From: Bacteroidota bacterium
Lineage (GTDB): Bacteria > Bacteroidota > Bacteroidia > Chitinophagales > BACL12
Length of the DNA: 64,000 nt
Reading direction: 5' to 3'
NCBI GenBank assembly: GCA_016706255.1
Contig: JADJJZ010000003.1
Span: 902,501 to 966,500, forward strand
Positions 26,500-37,223 of this stretch are shown in pieces (positions within the stretch are counted from its first letter, which is position 1; every line of letters begins with the position of its first letter). The notes beneath the pieces were generated by a model. The model had not been told where the DNA came from. It saw only the letters and a list, made by a program, of their open reading frames with translations, and did not search any database. The translations under genes and the position numbers were made by a program.

Positions 26500-28573
26500 A
26501 AAGGACATATTATGGAGATTGTATCTCATCCTTGCAGGGATGGTGGTGGTGGCAATTGCTATAGTTGTGCAAATTGGTAATGTACAATTTGTGCATGGTG
26601 ATGAATATCGCGCAATGGCAGACAGCATGCGCACAAAACGTCAGGAAATTAAACCAACACGTGGTTCTATTTATAGTGAACATCATGACGTGCTCGCAAC
26701 TTCTTTCCCATATTTTAATACTTACATGGATGCCGTTGCGCCAAGTGATGCTGATTTCAAAAAAAATATAGATTCATTAAGTATTTCGCTTTCAAAAATG
26801 TTTAAAGACAAATCGGCTGCACAATACAAACAAAAAATTATGCAGGCACGAAAACAAAAAAAGCGATATGTTGAAATACATAAAAAAGTTACGCTGCCGC
26901 AAAAGCAACAAATGGAAAATTTTCCATTGTATCGTTTAGGTCAGAATAAAGGCGGATTAATTGCTGAACCAATTGAAACACGTGAATATCCATACGGAAG
27001 TTTGGCAGTAAGAACAATTGGATATGTGCGTGATAATAATCGTGTAGGATTAGAAGGCACTTATGATACACTGCTGCGCGGGAAATCAGGTTTTGCTAAA
27101 GTTAAAAAAGTTGCCGGTGGAAGTTGGGTACGCGTAGGTGAAAAAAATGAATTGGATCCTGTTGATGGCGTTGATGTAATTACAACTTTAGATATCAATA
27201 TTCAGGATATTACTGAAACAGCGTTACGTCGCGCATTGGTGAAAAATGAAGCTAAATGGGGAACGGCAGTTGTAATGGAAGTGAAAACCGGAAAAATTAA
27301 AGCCATTGCTAATTTATCGCAAACAAGCGATGGACGTTATCTGGAAAATTATAATCATGCCATTTCCACAAAAGTTGAACCGGGTTCTACATGGAAATTA
27401 TTTTCCTTAATGTGTTTGTTTGAAGATGGTATTGAATTAAATGACCATGTGGATTTAAATTATGGAAAATATCAGTTCGCTGATCGAACCATGAACGACA
27501 GCGAAGAGCATAACAGAACAAATGTTACTGTAAAAACGGCCTTTGCGTTATCATCCAATGTTGGTATTTCACGTCTGGCTTACCAAATGTATCAGAAAGA
27601 TCCGCAAAAATATACTCAACATTTAATTGCTTCCGGCATCACTGAAAAAACAGGAATTGAATTATCCGGCGAACGTAAACCAACATTTAAACAATACCCA
27701 AAAGATAAAAATGATTGGTATGCCACAACCATTCCATGGATGAGTGTTGGTTATGAATTAGAACTTACGCCATTACAATTATTAACCTACTACAATGGTA
27801 TTGCTAATAATGGTAAAATGATGAAACCATATTTAGTGCAGGAAACACAACAATATGGTGTTACACTTCAGGAAACGGAGCCGGTTGTATTAAATGAAAA
27901 ATTATGCAGTGACGCAACAATTAAAAAATTGCAGGAATGTTTATTAGCGGTTGTTGATAGCGGAACTGCAAAACATTTAAAAAACGATTATTATCAGTTT
28001 GCAGGAAAAACGGGTACTGCGAAACTGGTTGAAAATGGTATTTATACACATAATTATCTGGCAAGTTTTGCAGGATATTTTCCTTATGATAATCCAAAAT
28101 ATTCCATTATCGTAATGGTTAATTCTCCGAGTAAAGGAGCGTTTTACGGTGGTGCAGTTGCAGCGCCGGTGTTTAGAGAAATTGCTGATAAAGTGTATTC
28201 GCATTTTATCAATATCCGCGAACCAATTAATACAAACGATTCTCTTTTTGTTGGTGTAGATGCAAAAGCACGTGGTTATGCGTACGACTTCCGACAAATA
28301 TTATCGTGGTTGCATGTTAATGAAGGATTTGATGATAATGAAGAATGGGTTGCATTAAATGCACATGGTAAATCTGCCTCTCATGAAGCAATTAAAACAT
28401 ATCAGTATACCATGCCTGATGTGAGAGGAATGGGTTTACGCGATGCGATGTATTTATTGGAAACAAACGGATTAAAAGTAAAAGTAAACGGAGCCGGAAA
28501 AGTAGTAACACAAAGTATTACACCCGGTCAGGCAATTATTGAAGGAACTTATGTAACGATACAATTAAATTGA
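26486..28573 (+). CDS. ftsI: septal peptidoglycan transpeptidase (PBP3 type) with PASTA domain
   Basis: A 695-residue class B penicillin-binding protein that cross-links septal peptidoglycan. The start is GTG within the ftsL-like gene. Membrane anchor at about 12-30, dimerisation domain, then transpeptidase with active-site Ser301 in STWK, an SSN motif (ALSSNVG) and KTG in AGKTGTAK near 506-513. A PASTA domain follows at the C-terminus (YTMPDVRGMGLRDAMYLL onward), as in Bacteroidota and Gram-positive division PBPs. It overlaps its neighbours on both sides (ftsL-like 14 bp, murE 4 bp). Confidence 0.93.
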   Translation: MENTKKDILWRLYLILAGMVVVAIAIVVQIGNVQFVHGDEYRAMADSMRTKRQEIKPTRGSIYSEHHDVLATSFPYFNTYMDAVAPSDADFKKNIDSLSISLSKMFKDKSAAQYKQKIMQARKQKKRYVEIHKKVTLPQKQQMENFPLYRLGQNKGGLIAEPIETREYPYGSLAVRTIGYVRDNNRVGLEGTYDTLLRGKSGFAKVKKVAGGSWVRVGEKNELDPVDGVDVITTLDINIQDITETALRRALVKNEAKWGTAVVMEVKTGKIKAIANLSQTSDGRYLENYNHAISTKVEPGSTWKLFSLMCLFEDGIELNDHVDLNYGKYQFADRTMNDSEEHNRTNVTVKTAFALSSNVGISRLAYQMYQKDPQKYTQHLIASGITEKTGIELSGERKPTFKQYPKDKNDWYATTIPWMSVGYELELTPLQLLTYYNGIANNGKMMKPYLVQETQQYGVTLQETEPVVLNEKLCSDATIKKLQECLLAVVDSGTAKHLKNDYYQFAGKTGTAKLVENGIYTHNYLASFAGYFPYDNPKYSIIVMVNSPSKGAFYGGAVAAPVFREIADKVYSHFINIREPINTNDSLFVGVDAKARGYAYDFRQILSWLHVNEGFDDNEEWVALNAHGKSASHEAIKTYQYTMPDVRGMGLRDAMYLLETNGLKVKVNGAGKVVTQSITPGQAIIEGTYVTIQLN

Positions 28574-30027
28574 AAACTTTAAATACCATATTAGCTGCTT
28601 TAGGTGATGTTGCTGTAGCAAACGATATCAATATTGCCGGAATTACTTCTGATAGTCGTCAGGTAAAACCGGGATTTGTATTTGTCGCAGTTAAAGGAAG
28701 TACTGTTGATGGTCATGAGTTTATTAATAAAGCATTTGAATCAGGTGCAGTTGCAATAATTGCAGAAAATAAGGATAACGTAACTGTTGCCGGCCATATA
28801 ATAATTGTAAAAAATGCTGCTGAAGCATTGGGTAAATTGGCACATGCCTATTATGATTATCCATCTACACAATTAAAACTGGTTGGTATTACCGGAACAA
28901 ATGGTAAAACCACAACGGCAACTTTAGCTTATCATTTATTAAGGGATTTAGGATTCAAAGTTGGGTTAATTTCTACCGTTGAAAATAAAATTAACGATGA
29001 AATAATTCCATCTACACATACAACACCTGATCCTGTTCAATTAAACGGATTACTGTCAAAAATGGTAGAAGCCTGTTGTGATTATGTATTTATGGAAGTG
29101 AGTTCACATGCAGCACATCAGCATCGTATTGCAGGATTGGTATTTGCGGGTGGCGTATTCACCAATATTACGCATGATCATCTGGATTATCATAAAACAT
29201 TTGATCATTATATCCGCAGTAAAAAAATGTTTTTCGACGGACTTCCAAAATCGGCATTTGCATTGGTAAATGTTGATGATAAAAGGGGAGAGGTGATGTT
29301 GCAGAATTGTGCTGCCACACATTATACTTTTTCTGTAAGAGGTCCTGCAAATTTCAAAGCACAAATTAAAGAAAATCTCATTACGGGATTAGTATTAAAT
29401 ATTGATGGCACCGAATTTCATTCCAATTTATTGGGAGAATTTAATGCATGGAATTTATTAACTGTTTATGCTATCGGAATTTTATTAGGTTTTGAAAAAA
29501 ATGAAGTATTAACAGCATTAAGTAATCAAAAACCGGTTGAAGGAAGATTTGATATTGTGTATTCTGCAAATGATATGATAACAGGTGTGATTGATTATGC
29601 GCATACACCTGATGCGGTAGAAAAATTATTATCTACTGTTCGCAGCATGTTAAAAAAAGAGCAACAATTAATTACAGTTGTAGGTTGTGGTGGCGATAGA
29701 GATAAAACCAAAAGACCTGTAATGGCAAAAGTTGCTGCAGGTTTAAGCGATAAAACGATACTCACTTCTGACAATCCGCGCAGCGAACAACCTGAAGAAA
29801 TAATAAAAGAAATGGAAGCAGGTGTTGCAGGCGAATTAATTAGAAAATGTTTATCCATTACCGACCGTAAAGAAGCAATTAAAACAGCAGTAATGCTGGC
29901 AAAACCAGGTGATGTAATATGTGTTGCGGGAAAAGGCCATGAAAAATATCAGGAAATACAAGGCGTAAAATATCCTTTCGACGATAAACAAATACTTTCA
30001 GAAACATTCAAAACCCTATCGCGATAA
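28570..30027 (+). CDS. murE: UDP-MurNAc-L-Ala-D-Glu:meso-diaminopimelate ligase
   Basis: A 485-residue Mur ligase that adds the third amino acid to the peptidoglycan precursor. ATP loop is GITGTNGKTTTAT near 110-122; the specificity motif DNPR (SDNPRSEQP) near 400 indicates meso-diaminopimelate as substrate. The start is TTG, overlapping the TGA of ftsI. It overlaps mraY by one base. No murF follows, unlike the usual order. Confidence 0.95.
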   Translation: MKTLNTILAALGDVAVANDINIAGITSDSRQVKPGFVFVAVKGSTVDGHEFINKAFESGAVAIIAENKDNVTVAGHIIIVKNAAEALGKLAHAYYDYPSTQLKLVGITGTNGKTTTATLAYHLLRDLGFKVGLISTVENKINDEIIPSTHTTPDPVQLNGLLSKMVEACCDYVFMEVSSHAAHQHRIAGLVFAGGVFTNITHDHLDYHKTFDHYIRSKKMFFDGLPKSAFALVNVDDKRGEVMLQNCAATHYTFSVRGPANFKAQIKENLITGLVLNIDGTEFHSNLLGEFNAWNLLTVYAIGILLGFEKNEVLTALSNQKPVEGRFDIVYSANDMITGVIDYAHTPDAVEKLLSTVRSMLKKEQQLITVVGCGGDRDKTKRPVMAKVAAGLSDKTILTSDNPRSEQPEEIIKEMEAGVAGELIRKCLSITDRKEAIKTAVMLAKPGDVICVAGKGHEKYQEIQGVKYPFDDKQILSETFKTLSR

Positions 30028-31331
30028 TGTTATACTATTTCTTTAACTGGCTCGATCAAAAATACGACTTCCCCGGTGCCGGGATGTTTCAATACCTCTC
30101 ATTCAGAGCAGGCTTGGCGGTATTATTATCGTTGATTATTTCCATTATTATCGGAAAAAGAATTATTCGTTTTTTACAAAAACAACAAATTGGTGAATCC
30201 GTTCGTGATTTAGGATTGGAAGGACAACTCAGCAAAAAAGGAACACCTACCATGGGTGGTATCATCATCATTCTGGCATTATTAATTCCTGTCTTATTGC
30301 TGGCTGATTTGAAAAATATTTATGTGTTGCTGATGTTAATTGTTACCGTGTGGATGGGATTAATCGGATTTCTTGATGATTATATTAAAGTTTTCAGAAA
30401 AAATAAAGAAGGATTACGCGGGAAATTTAAAGTAATGGGACAAGTTGGTCTCGGCGCAATTGTGGGATTAGTATTATATTTTTCTGACGACATAAAATTG
30501 CGCGATTACGATAATATTTATGTGTATGAAGTTGAAAACGGTCAACCAGTTGGTAGACCGGTTGAAAGTTATGCAGCTCAAAATGTAAGACTTGATGGTG
30601 CAGGTATGCTGAATGAAGCCGGAGATAAATATCTGAGCCATGATACACGTTCTACAAAATCAACAATTCCATTAGTAAAAAATAATGAGTTTGATTACGA
30701 ATGGTTAGTTGGTTGGGCAAGTGATGATACAAAAAAATGGTTATTTCCTTTAGTATTTGTTTTAATCATCATCATCATTATCACAGCAGTATCTAATGGT
30801 GCCAATTTAACTGATGGATTAGATGGACTGGCAGCGGGAACATCTACAATAATTGTTTTAACGCTGTTAATTTTTGCATACGTTGCAGGTAATGCCATTT
30901 TGAGTGATTATCTAAATATTATGTATATACCCGATTCCGGTGAATTGGTTGTATTTAGTGCAGCATTAATCGGAGCTTGTATCGGGTTTTTATGGTACAA
31001 TGCATTTCCTGCCCAGGTATTTATGGGTGATACCGGAAGTTTAACCATTGGTGGAATTATTGCTTCACTCGCAATTGTTATTCGTAAAGAATTATTAATA
31101 CCTGTTTTATGCGGAATTTTTCTCGTGGAGAATTTAAGTGTAATGATTCAGGTGAGTTATTTCAAATACACTAAAAAGAAATACGGTGAGGGCAGAAGAA
31201 TATTTTTAATGAGTCCGCTGCATCATCATTATCAGAAAAAAGGCATGTTCGAAACAAAAATCGTAACACGTTTTTGGATCATCACCATATTATTAGCAAT
31301 TGTTTCCATAGTAACACTTAAAGTGCGATGA
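30027..31331 (+). CDS. mraY: phospho-MurNAc-pentapeptide translocase
   Basis: A 434-residue polytopic membrane enzyme that moves phospho-MurNAc-pentapeptide to undecaprenyl phosphate, making lipid I. Conserved blocks: KKGTPTMGG near 69-77, NLTDGLDGLA near 258-267, MGDTGSLTIGG near 332-342, and MSPLHHHYQKKG near the C-terminus. About 75 extra residues (about 155-235) lie between early helices, an insertion also known in Bacteroidota MraY. It overlaps murE and murD by 1 and 4 bp. Confidence 0.95.
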   Translation: MLYYFFNWLDQKYDFPGAGMFQYLSFRAGLAVLLSLIISIIIGKRIIRFLQKQQIGESVRDLGLEGQLSKKGTPTMGGIIIILALLIPVLLLADLKNIYVLLMLIVTVWMGLIGFLDDYIKVFRKNKEGLRGKFKVMGQVGLGAIVGLVLYFSDDIKLRDYDNIYVYEVENGQPVGRPVESYAAQNVRLDGAGMLNEAGDKYLSHDTRSTKSTIPLVKNNEFDYEWLVGWASDDTKKWLFPLVFVLIIIIIITAVSNGANLTDGLDGLAAGTSTIIVLTLLIFAYVAGNAILSDYLNIMYIPDSGELVVFSAALIGACIGFLWYNAFPAQVFMGDTGSLTIGGIIASLAIVIRKELLIPVLCGIFLVENLSVMIQVSYFKYTKKKYGEGRRIFLMSPLHHHYQKKGMFETKIVTRFWIITILLAIVSIVTLKVR

Positions 31332-32677
31332 AACAGAAAAAACTTGTCATAATAGGCTCAGGCGAAAGCGGAACAGGTGCTGCCATATTGGCTAAGCGCA
31401 AGGGTTTCGACGTGTTTGTGAGCGACAAGGGAAAAATAAAAGATATTTATAAAGAGAAATTAATTAAAGAAGAAATTGCTTTTGAAGAAGGGCAACATAA
31501 TTACGAAATTTTATTTGCAGCAGATGAAATTATAAAAAGTCCGGGCATTCAGGAAAAATACGAAGTGATGAAAAAAATCCGCGAACGTAATATTCCTGTT
31601 GTAGGCGAAATTGAATTTGCGTGGCGGTATTGTGAAGGAAAAGTAATTGCCATAACCGGCAGTAATGGTAAATCAACTTGCACATCACTTACTTATCACA
31701 TGTTGCGTAAAGCAGGGTTAGATGTAGTGATAGGAGGAAACATCGGCAAAAGTTTCGCAGAATTAATTGCAAACGGAAAAAACGAATATTATGTATTGGA
31801 AATCAGCAATTTTCAATTAGATGATGCCATTACATTTAAACCATATATATCTGTTTTATTAAATATAACACCAGACCATTTAGACAGTTATAATTATGAA
31901 TTTGAACGATATATCGCATCGAAATTCAGAATTAAAATGAATCAGACAGCAGGAGATTATTTTATTTATAATGCTGATGATGCTGTAGTTACAAATGAAT
32001 TAAAAAATCAATTAACAAATAACAACAGCCCAAAATTAATCCCATTCACCTTGGATGACCGACCAGGTGAAGGGGCGTGGGTTGCAGATAACCAAATACA
32101 AATCAATATCAACCAAAACAAATTTACAATGACCATCAACGAATTAGCGCTACAAGGAAAACACAACCAGTACAACACTATGGCCGCAGGCATCAGTGGG
32201 AAGTTACTCGGGTTGAACAATGAGAACATGCGTGAGAGTTTCAGCGACTTCACTTCATTAGAACACCGTTTGGAGTTTGTTGCTCAGGTGCATGGCATCG
32301 AATTTATTAATGATTCAAAAGCGACCAATGTAAATAGTTCATGGTATGCTTTAGAAAGCCAGACAAAACCGGTAATCTGGATTGTTGGCGGAATCGATAA
32401 AGGAAATGATTATGCACTCATGACCGATTTAGTAAAAAAGAAAGTAAAAGCAATTGTTTGCCTAGGAAAAGATAATACCCGCATTCAGCAGGCATTCAGC
32501 AAGTTGGTTGACATCGTTGTAAATACTGAAAGTATGCGCGATTGTGTTGAGATGGCTTATCGTCTTGGCAATAATGGTGATGTGGTTTTATTATCACCTG
32601 CTTGTGCTTCATTCGATTTATTTGAAAATTATGAAGACAGAGGTAATCAGTTTAAAGCACGTGTTCGTGAATTATAA
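31328..32677 (+). CDS. murD: UDP-MurNAc-L-alanine:D-glutamate ligase
   Basis: A 449-residue cytoplasmic Mur ligase. It starts with a Rossmann-like KLVIIGSGESGTGAAILAKRKG. The ATP loop is AITGSNGKSTCTSL near 113-126. LEHRLEFVAQVHGIEFINDSKATNV is the conserved MurD segment, with SPACASFDLFENYEDRG near the end. It overlaps mraY by 4 bp and precedes ftsW by 18 bp. Confidence 0.95.
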   Translation: MKQKKLVIIGSGESGTGAAILAKRKGFDVFVSDKGKIKDIYKEKLIKEEIAFEEGQHNYEILFAADEIIKSPGIQEKYEVMKKIRERNIPVVGEIEFAWRYCEGKVIAITGSNGKSTCTSLTYHMLRKAGLDVVIGGNIGKSFAELIANGKNEYYVLEISNFQLDDAITFKPYISVLLNITPDHLDSYNYEFERYIASKFRIKMNQTAGDYFIYNADDAVVTNELKNQLTNNNSPKLIPFTLDDRPGEGAWVADNQIQININQNKFTMTINELALQGKHNQYNTMAAGISGKLLGLNNENMRESFSDFTSLEHRLEFVAQVHGIEFINDSKATNVNSSWYALESQTKPVIWIVGGIDKGNDYALMTDLVKKKVKAIVCLGKDNTRIQQAFSKLVDIVVNTESMRDCVEMAYRLGNNGDVVLLSPACASFDLFENYEDRGNQFKARVREL

Positions 32678-32695
32678 GCGTATAAGAAATTAATT

Positions 32696-33973
32696 ATGTC
32701 GAAACCGGTAACATTTTTATTAAGTAAAGTAAAAGGCGATCGCTATATATGGCTGGTTGTGTTTTTGCTTTCCGTTGTTTCGATATTGGCTGTTTACAGT
32801 TCAACTGAAACGCTTGCCTATAAATCTGCAGGCGGGAATACCGAATATTATTTAATTAAACATACAATCATTTTATTGTTCGGGGTTTTTCTCATGTATC
32901 TCAGTCACCTTATTCCTTATAAATATTATAGCCGTATTGCACAAATATTATTATGGTTGAGTGTTCCGGCTTTGGTTTACACCATGACGCTTGCTCCTGA
33001 AGTAAATGATGCTTCGCGTTGGATCACGTTGCCGGTAATTAACCTTACCTTCCAAACATCAGATTTGGCGCGGTTTGCACTCATTATGTATACAGCCCGT
33101 GTGTTATCGAAAAAACAGGAAAAAATGGATTCTTTTAAAGAAGCATTTATTCCGGTTATTTTACCGATAGCAATTATTTGCGCATTGATTTTACCTGAAA
33201 ATTTATCTACGGCAAGTGTTTTATTTTTTTCTTGTATTGTATTAATGTTTGTTGGTCGTGTTCGTTTTAAATATATCATGCTCACGGTTGGAGCAGGTAT
33301 TGTTTTACTCGGAATTATTATTGCCCTTTCCTATTTATTACCTGATGTTGGTCGTTTGGGAACCTGGAATTCGCGCGTGGAAAGTTTTATAAACGGTGGT
33401 ACGGAAGATGATTCATTCCAGACTGATCAGGCAAAAATTGCTATTGCCAAAGGAATGGTATTTGGTGTTGGTCCGGGTAACTCTACACAAAAAGATTTTT
33501 TACCATATCCCTATGCCGATTTTATTTATGCAACAATTATTGAAGAATATGGAATGATTGGCGGCATATTCATCATTTTTTTATATCTCGTTTTTTTATA
33601 CCGCTGTATCAAAATTGTAGCAAAAGCACCAAGTAGTTTTGGTGCACTGCTTGCAGTTGGTTTAGGCCTGGTGCTTACCATTCAGGCCTTTGTAAATATG
33701 GGTGTTGCGGTGCATTTATTACCTACAACCGGTTTAACATTGCCACTGGTAAGTATGGGGGGAACTTCACTTTGGTTTACCAGTTTAAGCATCGGAATTA
33801 TTTTAAGTGTGAGCCGTGAAATTGAAATGAAGGAAGAAAAAGAAATTAAACAGGCAGAAGCAATGGAAGCTTTAGCGGAAGATGTGATAACAGAAGAAAA
33901 TGATGATGCTATTCATGCTGAAGAAGAGGCATTGGAAGCAATTGCTCCCAAAAAAATAAAAAGTAAATCTTAA
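32696..33973 (+). CDS. ftsW: septal peptidoglycan polymerase of the SEDS family (FtsW)
   Basis: A 425-residue SEDS glycosyltransferase with about nine to ten membrane helices and the conserved blocks LAVYSSTETLAY, FGVGPGNSTQKDFLPYPYADFIYATIIEEYG and LPLVSMGGTSLWFT. It makes glycan strands at the septum together with FtsI. The C-terminal ~45 residues are a long acidic and Glu/Ala-rich tail. It overlaps murG by one base (TAATG). Confidence 0.93.
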   Translation: MSKPVTFLLSKVKGDRYIWLVVFLLSVVSILAVYSSTETLAYKSAGGNTEYYLIKHTIILLFGVFLMYLSHLIPYKYYSRIAQILLWLSVPALVYTMTLAPEVNDASRWITLPVINLTFQTSDLARFALIMYTARVLSKKQEKMDSFKEAFIPVILPIAIICALILPENLSTASVLFFSCIVLMFVGRVRFKYIMLTVGAGIVLLGIIIALSYLLPDVGRLGTWNSRVESFINGGTEDDSFQTDQAKIAIAKGMVFGVGPGNSTQKDFLPYPYADFIYATIIEEYGMIGGIFIIFLYLVFLYRCIKIVAKAPSSFGALLAVGLGLVLTIQAFVNMGVAVHLLPTTGLTLPLVSMGGTSLWFTSLSIGIILSVSREIEMKEEKEIKQAEAMEALAEDVITEENDDAIHAEEEALEAIAPKKIKSKS

Positions 33974-35079
33974 TGGAAAAAGCAATTAATATATTAATAA
34001 GTGGTGGTGGAACAGGGGGACATATTTTCCCTGCGATAGCTATTGCCAACGAAATAAAACGCAGAAGACCTGATGCGAATATATTATTTGTGGGTGCTGA
34101 AAATAAAATGGAAATGGAAAAAGTTCCTAAAGCAGGTTATCGCATTGAAGGGTTATGGATTAGCGGATTTCACCGTGGGTTAGACATGCGTAATTTGAGT
34201 TTTCCATTTAAATTAATTGCCAGTTATTTTAAAGCCGGCAGTATTGTGAAACGATTTTCACCTGATGTAGCCATTGGTACAGGCGGGTTTGCGAGCGGAC
34301 CTTCACTGAATGCCGCAATTCGTCATGGTGTACCGGCATTGATTCAGGAGCAAAATTCTTTCCCCGGAGTTACCAATAAAATATTATCCAGAAAAGCAAA
34401 AACTGTTTGTGTGGCTTATGATGGAATGGATAAATTTTTTCCTGCACAAAAAATTGTTAAAACAGGAAATCCGGTTCGACAAAATATCGTTTTGTGTAAT
34501 GTGAAACCGGAAAAAGCAAGAAAAGATTTCGACCTCGATTTAGACAGTAATATATTATTAATTGTAGGAGGAAGTTTGGGTTCACGTACTTTAAATAATT
34601 GTTTAATAGCAGGACTCGATCATTTTCGCGATCAAAAAATTCAGGTCATTTGGCAAACGGGAACACTGATGTTTGATGTTTGTAAGCAGGCAGCTAAAGG
34701 ATATGATAATGTTAAAGTATTCGACTTTATCGCCAATATCGACCATGCTTATGCTGCCGCAGATGTAATTGTTTCGCGCGCCGGGGCTATTGCCATTTCT
34801 GAATTGTGTTTGGTTGGCAAACCTGTAATTCTGGTGCCTTTCCCAGCTGCTGCAGAAGATCATCAAACTAAAAATGCGATGGCACTGGTGCAGGGAAATG
34901 CAGCAATTCATATCACCGATAAAAATGCGCAAACAGAATTGGTGCCTGCAGCTTTAGCATTGTTGAACGATGAAAATAAACGCAACGAAATAAGTAAAAA
35001 TATTACCGAATTCGCAATTGAAGATGCGGCAGAACGCATTGTTGATGAAGTATTTAAATTAATTCCATCCACTAATTAA
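33973..35079 (+). CDS. murG: UDP-GlcNAc:lipid I GlcNAc transferase
   Basis: A 368-residue GT28 enzyme that makes lipid II on the inner face of the membrane. N-terminal GGGTGGHIFPAIAIA at about 10-24 and the C-terminal block SRAGAIAISELCLVGKPVILVPFPAAAEDHQTKNA are typical. Length is normal. It lies between ftsW and murC with a 1-bp overlap and a 3-bp gap. Confidence 0.95.
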   Translation: MEKAINILISGGGTGGHIFPAIAIANEIKRRRPDANILFVGAENKMEMEKVPKAGYRIEGLWISGFHRGLDMRNLSFPFKLIASYFKAGSIVKRFSPDVAIGTGGFASGPSLNAAIRHGVPALIQEQNSFPGVTNKILSRKAKTVCVAYDGMDKFFPAQKIVKTGNPVRQNIVLCNVKPEKARKDFDLDLDSNILLIVGGSLGSRTLNNCLIAGLDHFRDQKIQVIWQTGTLMFDVCKQAAKGYDNVKVFDFIANIDHAYAAADVIVSRAGAIAISELCLVGKPVILVPFPAAAEDHQTKNAMALVQGNAAIHITDKNAQTELVPAALALLNDENKRNEISKNITEFAIEDAAERIVDEVFKLIPSTN

Positions 35080-35082
35080 ATT

Positions 35083-36429
35083 ATGCAATTACAGGATATA
35101 AAACGGGTGTATTTTGTTGGAATCGGCGGTATCGGAATGAGTGCCCTTGCAAGATATTTTAAATATCTCGGCGCTTCCGTTTCCGGTTACGATCGCACTG
35201 CAACTGCATTAACAAAACAATTGGAGCAGGAAGGTATGTTTATCCATTATGAAGATAATGTGGCATTAATCGACCGTCAGGCTGATATTGTAATTTATAC
35301 GCCTGCAATTCCTAAACAGCATGCTGAATTAAATTATTTTATTCAACATAATTATCCTTTATATAAACGCTCTGAAGTGTTGGGTATGATTAGTCGCGAA
35401 CGCTTTACCATAGCGGTTTCCGGCTCACATGGAAAAACTACCGTTTCCAGTATGATTACCTGGATTTTGAAAGATTCAGGTTATGATTGCACTGCATTTT
35501 TAGGGGGCATCTGCACAAATTTCCATTCCAATTTTGTGATTGGTGCAAATGATGTTTTAGTTGCTGAAGCAGATGAATACGACAGGTCGTTTATGCGATT
35601 ATTTCCAAATATCACTGTAGTAACGGCAGTGGACAGCGATCATCTTGAAATTTATGGTACGCAGGAGGAAGTAGAAAAAGCCTTTATTGAATTTGGAAAT
35701 AAAACGGAAGTTGGCGGATTAATGGTAATTAAATCCAATTTGCCAATTATCCCACATCTCAGAGAAAAAGTTTGGCGGTACTCGTTGCAGGATACCACTG
35801 CAGATTTATACGCAAAATCTTACGAAATAACGTTGACCGGAAGTAATGTAACACTGAGCAATGGCATTTCATTTTCGCTGAAATATCCGGGCATTCACAA
35901 TATTGAAAACGCTGTAGCAGCGGTTTCCGTAGCTGTTCAACTCGGAATTGCGCCTGAAAAAATCAGTGCTGCATTGAATTCATTTAAAGGCATTTATCGT
36001 CGTTTCGAAAACATGTATGCAGATGATAAAACAGTGTATATCGACGATTATGCGCATCATCCGGAAGAAATCAGAATGTTTTTAAAAAGTGTGCGTGAAA
36101 TTTATAAAGGCAAAAAAATCACGGCTATTTTTCAACCACATTTATTTACAAGAACCCGCGACCTCGCAGATGGTTTTGCTGCCAGTCTCGATTTAGCGGA
36201 TAACATTTTTTTATTGCCGATTTATCCCGCACGTGAAGAACCAATTGAAGGTGTAACAGCAGATACCATACTTTCTAGAATTACCAATCCGAATAAAAGT
36301 ATTTTATCGAAAGAGGACTTGCTTGAAAAAATTCGCACCACAGATTTTGAAATTATCTGCACAATAGGTGCCGGTGATATCGATAAACTCGTTCAACCAA
36401 TAACAGAAATCCTAAAATCGCGCAAATGA
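35083..36429 (+). CDS. murC: UDP-N-acetylmuramate:L-alanine ligase
   Basis: A 448-residue cytoplasmic Mur ligase that starts the peptide stem. Start YFVGIGGIGMSALARYFKYLG, ATP loop AVSGSHGKTTVSSM near 110-123, then VYIDDYAHHPEEIRMFL and AIFQPHLFTRT are the known MurC motifs. It overlaps ftsQ by 4 bp. Confidence 0.95.
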   Translation: MQLQDIKRVYFVGIGGIGMSALARYFKYLGASVSGYDRTATALTKQLEQEGMFIHYEDNVALIDRQADIVIYTPAIPKQHAELNYFIQHNYPLYKRSEVLGMISRERFTIAVSGSHGKTTVSSMITWILKDSGYDCTAFLGGICTNFHSNFVIGANDVLVAEADEYDRSFMRLFPNITVVTAVDSDHLEIYGTQEEVEKAFIEFGNKTEVGGLMVIKSNLPIIPHLREKVWRYSLQDTTADLYAKSYEITLTGSNVTLSNGISFSLKYPGIHNIENAVAAVSVAVQLGIAPEKISAALNSFKGIYRRFENMYADDKTVYIDDYAHHPEEIRMFLKSVREIYKGKKITAIFQPHLFTRTRDLADGFAASLDLADNIFLLPIYPAREEPIEGVTADTILSRITNPNKSILSKEDLLEKIRTTDFEIICTIGAGDIDKLVQPITEILKSRK

Positions 36430-37223
36430 GCTGGAAAAAAAAGGTAGTTCGCGTGTTTGGAATATTGATGCTAACGGCCTGTATCATCGGTTTGGTGGTG
36501 CTTACATCGTTTAATGCCCAGAGGCAGGATGAAATTGTATGCGAAAATGTTGACATCGCTATCGACCATGAAAGCGGCATGTTTTTTTTAGATAATGAAG
36601 ACGTAAAAGGAATTTTATTACATCAATTTGGCGACTCGGTAAAAGGAGATCAATTACAAAAAATTGATGTGGGCAGAATAGAAAAAGTTTTAGAAAATGA
36701 TCCTTATGTGCAAGATGCAGAAACCTGGCTTGATGCAAATGGTGAATTACATATCAAAATTGTACAGAAACAGCCAATTGCAAGGGTTATTAACAAGTAT
36801 GGTGTGAATTATTATATTAATGAAAATGCTAATAAGATACCTATCAGCGGTAAATTTACAACTCGTGTACCTGTAGTTACAGGAAACATACAAGAAGGCA
36901 CTTATAACTCGAACATGATTGAAACCCCGGTGCTCAAAAACGTGTTGAAATTAACACGGTTCATCCACAACAACACATTCTGGAATGCCCAGATTGAACA
37001 AATCTCCGTCGCTGATAACGGAAGTTATGTGTTGATACCAAAATTGGGTGATCACAAAATTGAGTTCGGTGGAATTGATAACATGGAAGAAAAATTTCAC
37101 AAGCTGGAAATTTTTTATGCGGATGGATTGAGTTATGCGGGCTGGGAAAAATATGAAACAATTAAACTCGATTATAAAGGGCAGATTGTTTGTGTAAAAA
37201 AAATCAACTATGAGCAGGAATAA
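36426..37223 (+). CDS. ftsQ: cell division protein FtsQ
   Basis: A 265-residue bitopic protein: short basic cytoplasmic N-terminus, one helix at about 9-28 (VFGILMLTACIIGLVVLTSF), then a periplasmic POTRA-like region and the FtsQ domain (VQKQPIARVINKYGVNYYINENANKIP). FtsQ links FtsL-type proteins to the divisome. The end overlaps ftsA by 14 bp. Confidence 0.88.
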   Translation: MSWKKKVVRVFGILMLTACIIGLVVLTSFNAQRQDEIVCENVDIAIDHESGMFFLDNEDVKGILLHQFGDSVKGDQLQKIDVGRIEKVLENDPYVQDAETWLDANGELHIKIVQKQPIARVINKYGVNYYINENANKIPISGKFTTRVPVVTGNIQEGTYNSNMIETPVLKNVLKLTRFIHNNTFWNAQIEQISVADNGSYVLIPKLGDHKIEFGGIDNMEEKFHKLEIFYADGLSYAGWEKYETIKLDYKGQIVCVKKINYEQE